A DNA stretch of 64,000 bases from positions 1-64,000 of the forward strand of contig JAFCMP010000140.1 in the NCBI GenBank assembly GCA_017506865.1. The letters are read 5' to 3'. Of the stretch, positions 53,361-64,000 are shown piece by piece (position 1 is the first letter of the stretch; every line of letters begins with the position of its first letter). The stretch is from Tribonema minus. Its lineage: Eukaryota; Sar; Xanthophyceae; Tribonematales; Tribonemataceae. Below the pieces are notes generated by a model. That model had not been told where the DNA came from. It worked only from the letters and a program-made list of their open reading frames with translations, and made no database searches. Made by a program: the position numbers and the translations under genes.

Positions 53361-56012
53361 CTGGGGAGACAGGCGACCGTGACAAAATGTGCGCGGCAGC
53401 GGCGGAGGCGCCGGCAGCAGCGCCATCTGCGGCAGCCACCGCCAACCGCAGCGCTCTGCTGCTGCGCCGCCGCCACGAGCACAAGGCGCAGGTGCGGCGG
53501 TGTCAGTTTTGGCGTGCGCATGCCCGTCATCATTGCTCAGTTTAACACCACAAGGCATGCTAGTGTTGAGGGGGGGGCGTCTCAAGAGCGCACGGTGCTC
53601 TGATGACTCATGAGTCATCGCCTTCCCCCCAAACCTCCCTGCCAGTCCTACTAGCCGTAGTGCGGCTCAGTTGACACGGATTACGTCCTTCAGCCGTACT
53701 GCTGGGTTACATCATATCATACTACTCCAAGATGGATACACAACGGCGGACGGCGGCGGCAACAGCGGCGGCGGCGGTGGCAAAACGGCAGTTGCGCCGT
53801 TGTGGCACCACCGCGAATGCCATGCCCGCTTCTGTGGCTGCTTGCGCCGCTGCGACTTTGGGAGAGTGCCGCGTAGGGGTCGTCCCATCCGTTGAAGTAG
53901 TATTCCGCAACTATCACCAGACGCTTTCGTACGCCGTCAGTGAGGCTACTGAGGCTGCTTGTCGCGAACGCTAGCTTTGGACCTTGACCGATGCCCGAGT
54001 CCGCTGCTGCACCCTATTCAAGTCCGACAGAGAGGCAACCAGTCCCAATCACACAATTCCTACGGGGGGCCGGTTTGGTATCAGGCACACAAAAGAGGGG
54101 TGAGTTTGGGCACTGGTATTTGATGATACTGCGTGTGCACGCGATCTGTAGCCCCAATGGCGCCGCAGCAGACGCACATGTGCCGTCGCAGCCTTTGGAG
54201 TCTCCCGCCCCGTGTCACGAGTGCGCAATGAGTCCATGCATGCCATGGCGCGCTCATGAAGCAAAGTAGGTATGTAGTGGTACGTGTATCGCGGGCGCGC
54301 GCGGTGTGGACGCTGACTCACTACGAGTCGCTGCCGTTGTTGTCGCACACGTATATGTTACTTGTTGCTGGTCTGTGGGCGTATGTGCCCGCTTCTGTCG
54401 AGGTGCACAGGCATGCGCGCGTGCTACCGTCGCGATTTCTTGCACGGCACAAATGTGATGATAGTTGTTTGTGATACGCCGGACAGTGCTTGTCAGTTAT
54501 GCTCTGCCGTTTGCCTATTCGAATGACTGTCTGCCGTTCCGAGATTGTGGTATGCTCAGCAGTGCGCATTCTAGGTGTTCTGACTGGTTGCTATGCTTGC
54601 AACAAGCATATTCCTGGTACTGTACACACCATGCGTGGTCATGTACTGTCCAATTGTGGTGTTCCTGCGTGTCGTGACCTGCCACTTATCGTACTGCGAC
54701 GCACCATCTTCCTGGTTTGTTCGCACCGATACCATTCTGCAATCCCCTGCAGGATTCAATCAAAAATTTGTGTCACGGCAAGAGGGCTAGAATGAGGCGA
54801 GGGTTGGGTTGGTCAGGGTCAGTCGCCTGCACTTGAAGTTTTCAGTGTGCTGCTTCAACAACAGTCGCTCAACCTGAAAGTTTGTTCATGGCATGACTAC
54901 GACATCAACGCTGCAGTAACCGCTTGATGGCTCATTTATCAGCAACCTGAAGCTTTGCTGTACGCAGGTGCGGCAGCAGAGTCATGCGCCTACACTGCTC
55001 GTGTGTATACGCAGCCTGAATGCACGCCATACATGCCGGCAGATGGCTTAGGTCCTCTCAAGAGTGGTGATCATATCCATTTTCTGCAAGACGCGCTTCT
55101 GCAATGGCAGCATTTTCTTGTGCAGCAGACCATTTTTTTTGTGCAATTGGAACCTTGGTGTTGCCTAATTGCATGTCGAAAGCGGCCGTGCAATGGAATG
55201 CGGAAGTAACTAGAGAGAGGCCCAGGTGCACAAGGTGTGCTGCATATGCACTGTGCCAGCCAAGTGCCCACATCCTTGGAGCTCTGTGCTACTACCTCAA
55301 AGTAGAGAATGCCCAAGCTTCAGACTTTCCGGCGCTGATAGCACAGCGACGTATATGGTGACATTTGGTTGCAACAGCACAGACGTGTATGACGCATCAG
55401 CTCGCAATCTGTGTTGGTCGTGCATTGTGTGACGAGTGATGCACATGACCCCGGGGCCTTTGCAACATGAAACATAGGTAGAGTCGACCGTTGACCCTGT
55501 TGGATAGGGGGTCCAAGCCCCAGGTGCAGGCTTTTAACTTCAAGCCCCATGTGGAGTGTCACCGCTTCCGTAAACTCTTCAGTCTTCTCTGCCCCGCCAC
55601 AGCAAGCGCTGCTGTTGTGGCCCCCACCACCACTAATCAACCATGCCGCCTTTCCTGCTGCTCTGCTGTTCACCTGCGACCCCCAACCACGTCAACCCCT
55701 GGGCAAACTGCCACTACTACGTAAGTACCCCCAAGAAACAGTTTGGCTTGAGCACTGACGTGCACGAGATCAGCTGTTCTGCATTTTAGAGAGGGTCGCC
55801 ACCAACAACGCGATTCAGACGCGAGCATTCCAAGCCAGGATTAGAGCCAGGAAATGAAACCACCCAGTGATGTAACCAACACAAAATACCACACCAGGGA
55901 AAGGAACCCGTTTCAGTAGGTGTAACGTCGATCGATGAGCATCGCGGCACGATCTGTGCTCTTCACAACCTTCACAGATCGATCTCTCCGGCAACATCTT
56001 CAGCTGAAGACG
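53361..56012. other. Intergenic region between paralogues A and B
   Basis: Several ORFs of 60-100 codons occur, none with a recognised domain or a clear match to the neighbouring family. A reading frame starting at 53357 (overlapping the stop of A by four bases) ends in an Arg-rich segment (SALLLRRRHEHKAQ) that vaguely recalls the tail after the stop of B. I see no RNA gene. Confidence 0.45.
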
Positions 56013-58184
56013 ATGCCAACGCTGCGCCAGCTGGTGCGGCATATCGGGGCGCAGACGGTCGCCATTCTGACGGCGATCTGCTTGTTCTTGTGGTGTGGGA
56101 GGGCGCGCCGTAGCCAGATTTCTGGCTTCGCGGCAAGTGACATGGCCGACTCCAACACGGCGTTGGAGGCCGCTTTTACGGGCACCAGCGAGTCAGGTGC
56201 CTTCACGACTGAGGAAACAAGGGAGTGCACCGAGACACTCTACTGGGTCACCTGCCGGAAGGTGCTGAGGTGAGTTACACGTCGCTAACCGTTGTGGTGA
56301 ATGTCAAGAGCAGTTTTGGCCGTCGACACCCACGGCGTTTTGACCTGTTGTGCGACGGCTTGTGGATTGCCACGGAGTGTTTGTCTCCGCCCTCAAGCTT
56401 TCGATTCCACCGCAGCAGGTCATCCCGTCAAAGTAAACAGCAAATCAACTGAGGTCAATGCCCTTTCAGCGACATGCTTGACCTCTCTCTCCACTGAAGC
56501 CTCACACGCGCCAGTCACCTTCCGCCTCTCATTCCACTTGCATCCGCTGCTTTTCTCATGCTGGCTTTGCAGGCAGGTGCCCATCGCCGTCGAGGCTGGC
56601 CCGCTGCAGGAGAATGGCCAGGAGCCTGTCCGCAGCGTTATGGTCAAGTGGGCGGCATTGGCGATCGCTGTTGGTCTCTGCTGCTTGGGGGGATGGCTCG
56701 TTGTCCGCAGAGTCAGGCGCCTGAGAGCGATGGCGCGTGTCGCCCCTCCCAACCCCAGCCCAGTCGACAGCGAGAGGATGAAGGAGGACATCCTGGCGGA
56801 CTACTGCCAGGTAGCGTGCTGGCGCTCGTTCAGAATTGCGCGAAAGTGGCGAGGTCTGATTCTGGCAGCAAGTAAGGGCCCTACGTACCACGGCGTATTG
56901 TAGTTGCCTGGTACAGGCACACAGCCAAAACCGCCCCTTGTTGTTGTCTTTGCTTTGCTCTGATTTTTTTTTCAACTATGTGGTTGAGGGGGCTGTGAGC
57001 CCCAGAGGCACATGCGTCCCCTTGTCAGCTGGCCTGCATACTCACTTCAAGACAGTTCCACACGTCAGAGAGGCATTCGTGAAGCTCTGCAGCTCGGTGC
57101 TGCAGACGCACCTGCCGTGTGAACGCCCGCTGACATCCCTGCAGCTCAAACTGCAGCTCTGCGTTCGCAGCTGAGCTCTGCAGCGCTGCGCTTCAAGTGT
57201 CTCCGTCAACGTCAGTTGGTGACCCCCTACCCCGCAATTACGTTGTTTTCGACCCCATGCCGCAGGGTCCCGGCATGGAGGTTTTCGGCGCGCACTACGC
57301 GCGCGTCGTTTCTTCGCTGCTCGAGATCACAAACACGCACTTTGACCAAGTCAGCCGGTGCATTTTTGCCAAGGCGTGCGACGAGGAGCGCGGCAGGCGC
57401 AGGGACCTCGGCTACATGGCGCAGTGCCTGATGCAGCTGCGCACTGTAGAGGGCGTCGCGATTGTCGAGTGCAACGGCGTGCCCGGGGACATAGTGGGCC
57501 ACTTCTACCGCATGCTACACATGTGAGTTGCGGGCGCATATACATTTTCGAAGTGCTCATGATTCATACGGCGGGTGCGCTTGCGGAGCCGCGCTGTAGG
57601 TGCCTGTGCTGCGCGCATGCTGGCGCTCGCGTTGACGACAGATTTCCAATGTGGTCATTTGCTCGTGTGAGTATCGTCGCGTGCGCACGAGGCCAGGCCG
57701 ATTCCTAGAGCACTCTCATCTGACTTTAGTGTCCATGTCGTCCCCTGCAAGCTTGTGCGTCCCATCTCTGGTAACTTCAACTTCAACGCGCATCTCCTTG
57801 TTTTTCCGCAGCCGCGCCGCCGCGCTGATGCGCGACCTCTGGCTCGAGACCCTCCGCGAGGTCGCCGCGGCGCTGCCGAGCGCCGCCGCCGCCGCCACCA
57901 ACAGCGCCGCCGCGGAGGTGCTGCAGCTGCGCGCCAAGGTGCAGACCGGCATCATCCACCCGATGGACAGCAGCAGCTTCGACAGGGCGACCGCCGCGGC
58001 GGCGGCGCTGTGGGACGCGCGCAATAACGCGCCGCGCGCCGCCGCCGCCGCGCGCCACCGCCGCTGCGCCACGCCCGGCGTCGCCGCGCTCGCGGACGTT
58101 GCGGCGGCGGTGCTGCTGCGGCACCCGCGCGCCGGCGCCATCGACCACATGACGTGGGTGGAGGACGCTGCGGCGGGGCGGTGA
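56013..58184 (+). CDS. Tandem membrane-protein family, paralogue B (apparently truncated)
   Basis: Four exons, 56013-56269, 56573-56810, 57266-57522 and 57812-58184, give 374 residues. It has an N-terminal hydrophobic signal (TVAILTAICLFLWCG), the family motif ECTETLYWVTCRKV at the end of exon 1, a membrane helix (WAALAIAVGLCCLGGWLVV) with an Arg-rich flank, the helical exon (ITNTHFDQVSRCIFAKACDEERGRR), and an Ala-rich C-terminal exon. The exon 3 length (257) equals that of the matching exon in C, and all phases match. The frame stops at TGA 58182-58184, but the paralogues continue at this point. An upstream in-frame ATG at 55935 is possible; 56013 is preferred because it starts just before the hydrophobic segment. 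Confidence 0.58.
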
Positions 58185-58490
58185 CGCCTCGCCGATCTAT
58201 ACATGGTCTGGCTAGACGCGGTGGTCGAGCGTGCCATGCCGTCGCCCGCCGCCGCCGCCGCGCACGCTGCCGACGCGTGGCGGCGCGGGTGGCCCGAGAC
58301 GGCGGCGCTGAGCTGGCCTGCGGCGGCGCCGACGAGCAGCGGCGGCGGCGGCGGCAGCAGCGGCGGCGGCGGCAGCGGCGGCGGCAGCAGCGGCAGCGGC
58401 GGGAATGAGGCGACGGCGCCGAGGCGCGCGCAGCCGCTGCCGTCGCTGCGCCGCCGCAACCGCGTCGCGGAGCAGCGCCGCGGCGGTTGA
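58185..58490 (+). pseudogene. In-frame continuation of paralogue B after the stop
   Basis: Directly after the TGA the same frame stays open for 101 codons and contains MVWLDAVVERAMP, which aligns with ARMAWIDALAAAAVP in A and ARMAWLDALIARIALP in C, followed by a Gly/Ser-rich tail. The stop therefore looks like a single nonsense change (or a readthrough or sequence error) rather than the ancestral end of the gene. Confidence 0.65.
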
Positions 58491-60273
58491 GCTGTGCGGA
58501 AGCATTGCTTCATTTCTATGCTCAGCCATGTACCTTGAGACCCAGCTGTGTGCTGTAAGGTACATTCAGCCGCAGGCGGTAACTTTGGCATGCCCATGTA
58601 GGGGCGGCGTGCCTGAGCTGGTTTGCGCAGGGTCTCAGGGTGCACTTGCAGCCTCCCCTCCCCCTGTTCGAACAAATTGCCCCATGTAGGCAACTTCAGC
58701 ATAGTGGGCAAGTTGCTACGTGCACCCCACTCGATCCGTATCGCTCGTCTGCACCTTTTGGGTGCAGCGATCAGCCCTTATGATGGGCAACCTCGTGCGC
58801 TGCGTTGTTGAAGTACGCTTCAGTGCATTCCAGATGTTCAACTCTACTGTATGTAGTTTCTATGCAGGTGTGAGACTGGTGTGTACGGGTAGCAGGGCTT
58901 AACCTGCTCGTGGTCATAGTGCGTATTGGACCGTATCCTCGTTGAGTGCGCGCGTGGGCCGAAGAAATGTCTTTGATCTTCTTATGCAGTATTCTTCGCT
59001 GGAGCTTTGCAGGAGCATACTTCGAAGTATGAAATGGCAGCGTGTGGGCATACGTAGCTACGCTTGGGTTTAATACCACGTGACGTGTGTGTTGACCCAT
59101 GTCCTGCAGCGCCCGGGGAGTGTCAATGGTCTGACTCTTGCTTTGTGCCATTTGCTCATTTACTGCACTGCTGCTGGTGGCACTGCGAGTTTACTGGCAC
59201 TGTGAAGGTAGCGACAACCGCGTCATATTGCCAATAGTGAGACCTGCCCCTCCCTTACCATGCACGCGTGGTACAACCGCCCATCGCAGTGTGCGTCCCT
59301 CCGCAGCATCTAGCCCTCTCATTCCTGGCTCATGCTCTCGAGCTTGGAGCGGTGCGTTGGACGCTTGAGAGGCGATGCACTGCGTGGGCCCCGCGTGCAT
59401 GACGCTTCCGCCGGCTGCGCAGTTGCAATGCTGCTGAGCATGTCAATGCCTGCATGTCCATGCGAGAGAGGCGCTTGTCTTTGCCAAAAGATGAGAGCAA
59501 GTCTTGGAGTTTGGGGCCTGTGGCTGCGCGTGCAGCGCATGCGATGGCCCGCGCTCGGGTACACAGCAGCGCCGCACCAGCATCGTGCACTGCGCATGTC
59601 TATCTGATAGTTGCTGCGACGCAACTTAGCTTCTGCACACAGTCGCCGATGACTTTCTGGATTGCCATGTACTATGCAGAGCATGACATGCATCATACAT
59701 TCTGTCGGTCATGCGCTGCAGGTGGCCGTTGAGCGCTGCAACGTGCCTGCCAGTGCCTGAGGAGAGATCTCTACAGTCTTTTCTCAGCATCTTTCAAGCA
59801 TCTTTCACGGCTTCCTGCAGCATCACAACGGTCGGAGTGCACATACTCGTTCGACAGTCTGGGACAGGCCGTATGCGGCGGAGGCTCCCGTTTGAAGCCC
59901 TTTAAAATCATCAAGCATCATCAGGCATCATCAGGCATCAACATCACACCTCGCACTGAGCGCAGCTGCTGCATGTTGCCCAGAGTGTCAAGCTTGCCAT
60001 CTTGATGCTTTGAAACTTTGCCAAGTCTACATAGTCACACCCCTGTGCTTTGCGTCCTTCTCAGAGTGCTGCACAGCGTGCGTGCAGCGTGCGTTTTCCC
60101 AGCCGTTACGTCTGTAACTGTCGTGGCGTGCGTGCCAGGGTCCTACTGGCTGATCACACATGAGTTTCGCACAGGCTCTATGCACAAATTCAGATATCCA
60201 CACCTCAAAAAAGACGAAATTGACAGCTCAAGTACATCCACATAGGCACACTGTACGGTATCCAGCATCTGGC
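58491..60273. other. Intergenic region between paralogues B and C
   Basis: No gene can be supported. Contains one copy of the palindrome ACTTCGAAGT (about 59019-59028) and a short ATCATCAAGC / ATCATCAGGC tandem repeat at about 59906-59942. Confidence 0.45.
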
Positions 60274-62195
60274 ATGCGGCCATCTCGCATGAGCGGCCGT
60301 GCGCGACAACACCGGCGGCTGGCAAGTCTGTTGCTGTGCTGTATGGCGCTGGCTGATGGCGCTCACTGCACCAGCATGAGCAGCAGCGGTGTAGCTGACA
60401 GCACGGCGGAGGCTGCTGCAGTACAAGCCGCCATTGCTGTCGACGCGCTCGTGACAGAGTGCAGCGGGTACCACTGGACTACCTGCCGCAAGGTCATCAA
60501 GCGGAGGTGTGTGACCGTTACCGCATCGCGCTTGCCACCGGGGAGTGTGTGTGTCGTCACTGGCTGTTCTTTGCAGCAGAGCGTGACTGAGGCTAGTAAG
60601 GCTTGCTGTCCTTCAGGCAGCGGTCCATGCCGGTGCCGTGCCTCAATTGCAGCCTCATCAGTTTTCCGTTCGCAGGCCAACGAAGCACGCATGCTGTGGT
60701 CCTAATCGAGTGGGACACGAAAGTCTCACTCTTCTCTTGCCTGCTGCTTTCCGTGGCACCACAGCGAGCTACAGACTGCCCTCGCTGCCTTCGCCCCTGC
60801 CGTCGGCATCGATGCAGACGCTACGACTCGAAGTGCTCACGAGCTCGCTGACTGCCTAGCCTGGGGCTTCACAGCCATCACTCTCGCCTGCGCTCTGGCG
60901 GTCACTGTCAGTTATCTGTCTGGACGGCGCAAGCTCAAGCTGATGGCAGCTTCATCATCACCGGCTGTTGACGACATATCCGACACTCTCGCCGACGAGC
61001 GCCTGGAGGTACTACAGACGCCACTGCAGACAAGTCACACTGTCACAAATGCCATCAGAAGATGCGGTGCCTGTGCACACTACCGGTGTTGTCCGCTTGC
61101 ACAGCCTGGACCGCCTTTGTACCTGCCTCTCAGACACCAGGATTGCTTGGCGGAGCAATCAAATGCAGTCTGAGCATGCAGTTAACTTGTGCCGTGCCAT
61201 GCCCCCCCCGTGCACAACTGCGCAGGCCAACATCATCGCTCTCTGGAGCGGCGCCTTCAACTGGTGCATTCTGCTCCTGCGCGCCGCCGACAAGTACTGC
61301 CACCGCGTCGAGACCGAGGTGCGCCGCCGTGCGTGCGCGGAGGAGCGGCGCCAGCGCGCAGCCCTCCCGCTGTACCAGCTGCAGTGCGCAGTGAGCGGGG
61401 TGAGCGTTGAGGCAGCCGCCGAGCGACGCATGGAAAAGGCCATGCGCGCTCTCTCCGGTGCCTTCCGCAGAGCGCTGCTCAGGTGCGTTCGGAAAGCCCG
61501 CGTTCAAGACAAACATGATTCGCTCCAAATTTGTGAAAGCCCACAATTGCTGCCTGGCCTGCTGGAAATTACTGTGGCTCAGGCGACCCCCGCTGCTCTT
61601 CAAGTTGATCGCGCCACACGCGCCGCCTACGTTGCCATCATTGCGCATCCGCAGGCGCCTCGCCGGAGAGATGCGCGAGCGCTACCTGCGCGCCCTCGCC
61701 GTCGCCTCCATGGCGCACGCCACCGTGGCCGCCGCCGCCGCCACCGCCGCTGCCGCCGCCGCCGCCCTCGACGACGCCGTCCCTGCGCTCATTACGACGC
61801 TCAGCCTCCAGCCGCGCGACGCCGTGCGCGCGGCGGCGGGCGCGCTGTGGGCGTCGCACGCGGTCGCGTCGCGCGTCGCCGCCGCCGCGCACCACGCCAT
61901 CTCCGCCGACAGCCGTTACGCGTCGGTCTGGCGCTTCGCGGCGGAGGCGCTCAAGCACCCGCGCGAGGGGCGCGGCGTCGACGCCGCGCGCTGGTTCACG
62001 AGCCGCGGCCTCGCCGTGTCGCGCGCCGCCGACGCACGCATGGCGTGGCTCGACGCGCTGATCGCGAGGATCGCTCTGCCCCCCGCAAGCGCCGCTGGCG
62101 GCGGCGGCGGCGGCGTTGGCTGCGGTGCGGCGGCGGCGCTGGGGTGGACCGCTGTCGCTGGCGGCGTCGTGCGCCACGCGGCGCCGCTGGCCTGA
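60274..62195 (+). CDS. Tandem membrane-protein family, paralogue C
   Basis: Four exons, 60274-60506, 60765-61008, 61226-61482 and 61655-62195, give 424 residues in a continuous frame. Signal peptide (RRLASLLLCCMALADGAHC), extracellular segment ending in ECSGYHWTTCRKVIK at the end of exon 1 (233 bases, the same length as exon 1 of A), membrane helix (FTAITLACALAVTVSYL) followed by GRRKLKLM, helical exon with RAADKYCHRVETEVRRRACAEERR, and an Ala-rich C-terminal exon with DARMAWLDALIA. No catalytic motif is visible. The shared Cys-Trp-Cys motif suggests a small disulfide-stapled loop outside the membrane. Confidence 0.62.
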
Positions 62196-63576
62196 GTCGC
62201 GCGTCCGAAATACTGTTGTCTACGCGCCGCCTTGCCCTTCGCTGCACATCTCGCGACCAAAGGGCGCCCATGATGCTGAAACTGTAGGCTCCTCCTAGAC
62301 GTCTGAGTGGAGGCTTTCAAAACTAGCGTCCACACGCATGATGCATCCGGTTCCCGTCCGCACTGTATAGCGAGCGTCCATTTCCCCCGCAAGTGTCAGG
62401 TGCAAGCCCCGACCCATTTGAGCGACAACATTCCTCGGTGCTAACACAGCGGCATGTATGCCTGTGACTACAAGCGTCGTCGTACATCACGCCTGCTACC
62501 CCGAATATGCCACAAGTAGCAGGCCCTGCTTCTGGGTTGGTACCCTCGTGCGTCCATGCAGCTCCTGCAATGACTTCTGTATCACCGCTGAATCAGCAGC
62601 GTCGCAACTCCTGGGCCATGGCTATCCTGTATGGTGGAAGGCACAAGACATCGCGCAGTACCTTTTGTGTTGTTTCGTGGCCACGGAGATGCACGCGCCG
62701 TTGCAGTATACGTCCGCTCGTAATTACCACAACGTCTTGCTACAAGGTGCATGCATGTGCCGTCTGTGCGCTGCTGTGTGCCGCCTGTGTCTTCTTCGCC
62801 AAACACAAACCTGCACCACTGGAAGTGGACGATAAGATGGCATGCAATGTGTCCGCCGAGCTTGTGCATTTATGCAGCACCACCGTGATGTCAGTCATAT
62901 GCAAGAGCGTCACTTGTGCCATTCCTGTGCCGTTGCTGCCCTGCTGCCCCACGGCTCATCATACACGAACTAGCTCTGCCGGTATTCTTCTGGCCAAGTT
63001 TATGTCTCAGCAAGCAAATGCGCGCACAATAACGACACATGAGGTATTTTCATGAGGCCGGGGAGCAGGCCCATGTCGCCTCCGCACTGCAAGCTCCCTT
63101 CACACAAGTCTGTCGTGACAAACTGCAGCGTCAAGCGGCAGCTGCGCTGCAATCGCAGACGATGCTGCCCGCGGATCACCACCCCGCCGCTGCGGCGGTC
63201 GCCGCCCCTGGAGCTGAGCACTGCGCCGCTGCAGCGGCAGCTGCCCCACACAATTTAAAGCCAAAGCTCGCGCCCTGAGTCATGCAGCCGCAGGCTCCGG
63301 CGTGAATGAGCAAATGCACAGCGGCGCATGAATGCACATTGCGAGTACAGATCGAGACATGCAGAGCGCAGGAGAGCACTGAACAAGCGGCTGTGTATCT
63401 ACACGCGCGGCTCGTATTATGATACTTCTACCATGTGCACGCGCAACGAGCGCCACTTACAGACAAGAGATGCAGCTGAGGGACGCATCGCGGTGCCGGT
63501 GTCACGAAGCCCAGTCACAAACACAACGACCTGTGGCCATACGGTGCCACGCGCAGCACGCATCGCCGCTCCGCCA
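62196..63576. other. No gene supported downstream of paralogue C
   Basis: Short plus-strand ORFs include a hydrophobic segment (ACAVCALLCAACVFFAKHK near 62750-62810) that might be the membrane exon of a decayed further paralogue, but no Cys motif exon or helical exon could be joined to it. Confidence 0.35.
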
Positions 63577-64000
63577 TCACCCCGCCGCGCCGCCGCCGCC
63601 GCCGCCCGGCGGCCGCGCGCCGTGCCGCAGCAGCTGTATGCGCCGCGTCAGCTGCGCCATGACGGGGTGCTCCTCGTCATACCCGCCCGCAAGCTGCAGG
63701 TCCTCGCGCCACCCTACAAGTCTTTTCAGCTCCTCCGCATCGCTGCCGCCGCCGTCGCCGCTGCCGCCGCCGCTGTCTCCCCCTTGCCCATCGTCATAGC
63801 CCCCCGCAGCCGCACTCAGCTGCTCCCACGGCGGCGCCTCCGACGATGCCTCTGCCGCCCCCCCCGCCGCCGCGCGCTGCTGCTGCTGCTGCTGCTGCTG
63901 CGCCGCCTGCGCGAGCGCCTCGCCGGCCTCCTGGATTATGGAGACGTGGCGCAGCTCCTCGAGCTCGCGCTTGATGTCGCGCAGCTCGCCGCGGTCGCCG
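63577..64000 (-). CDS. 3' part of an unrecognised minus-strand gene (runs off the window)
   Basis: On the minus strand a frame is open from the window edge to TGA at 63577-63579, about 140 residues. It begins with a charged helix (GELRDIKRELEELRHVS), then a Gln run from seven CAG codons (63881-63901), a Gly/Ser/Asp-rich stretch, and a second helix (AEELKRLVGWREDLQLAG, HPVMAQLTRRIQLLRHG). The composition suggests a coiled-coil protein. No known domain was recognised, and splicing within it cannot be excluded. Confidence 0.5.
   Translation of the reverse strand, partial: GDRGELRDIKRELEELRHVSIIQEAGEALAQAAQQQQQQQQRAAAGGAAEASSEAPPWEQLSAAAGGYDDGQGGDSGGGSGDGGGSDAEELKRLVGWREDLQLAGGYDEEHPVMAQLTRRIQLLRHGARPPGGGGGGAAG

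Noticed and set aside
60018-60245. ORF with CVPGSYWLITHEF resembling the family Cys motif
   Set aside because: Second Cys missing, no membrane exon follows, and it lies just upstream of the genuine paralogue C start.
62507-63278. A fourth member of the tandem membrane family
   Set aside because: Only a hydrophobic segment and an Ala-rich ORF resemble the family; no Cys-Trp-Cys exon and no matching phases were found.

Overview
This is a GC-rich nuclear segment from a eukaryote, most likely a photosynthetic protist of the stramenopile/haptophyte type. That placement is an inference. It rests on spliceosomal GT-AG genes with many introns, scattered TTAGGG-type telomere motifs, eukaryotic 5S rRNA genes, and an RsmG methyltransferase whose N-terminus looks like a plastid-type leader. 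No ribosomal protein or organelle gene is present to fix the lineage.

Layout. (1) 1-5781: a non-LTR retrotransposon of the R2-like kind (N-terminal zinc fingers, reverse transcriptase with YMDD, C-terminal zinc knuckle plus restriction-like endonuclease), preceded head-to-tail by the 3' end of a second copy. Frameshifts suggest a dead copy. (2) about 5815-6800: a duplicated unit holding a 5S rRNA gene on the minus strand. (3) 7067-31709 minus: one 25-exon gene for PAN2, the poly(A) nuclease of the PAN2-PAN3 deadenylase. All exon phases join to an uninterrupted 1400-residue protein. (4) 31885-33824 plus: glyoxalase II, 3 exons, head-to-head with PAN2 across about 175 bases. (5) 33825-40100: no recognisable gene, two local tandem repeats and two 5'-truncated minus-strand copies of the retroelement. 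(6) 40101-41303 minus: a 2-exon small membrane-anchored protein. (7) 42625-43035: an RRM protein like the N-terminal half of cyclophilin E. (8) 43376-48761: a 5-exon RsmG-type 16S rRNA methyltransferase with leader, SAP domain and Gly/Arg/Ser-rich tail; its last intron contains the second 5S rRNA unit. (9) 49431-62195: three tandem paralogues of an unrecognised membrane-protein family with a shared exon plan. (10) 63577-64000: the 3' part of a minus-strand gene leaving the window.

The most unusual property is inside the introns. In at least nine introns the sequence spanning an exon/intron border has been copied in tandem, two to six times, into the intron. Each array is anchored on the true splice site: on the donor (exon end + GT) in PAN2 exons 3, 6, 8, 12, 15, 18 and 22 and in paralogue A exon 4, or on the acceptor (AG + exon start) in PAN2 exon 4 and glyoxalase II exon 3. 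PAN2 intron 3 is filled almost completely by a donor array followed by an acceptor array. These look like decoy or alternative splice sites, or the footprint of intron growth by tandem duplication.

Exon borders were assigned by reading GT/AG sites and requiring phase continuity and family similarity recalled from general knowledge. No alignment or transcript data were available.
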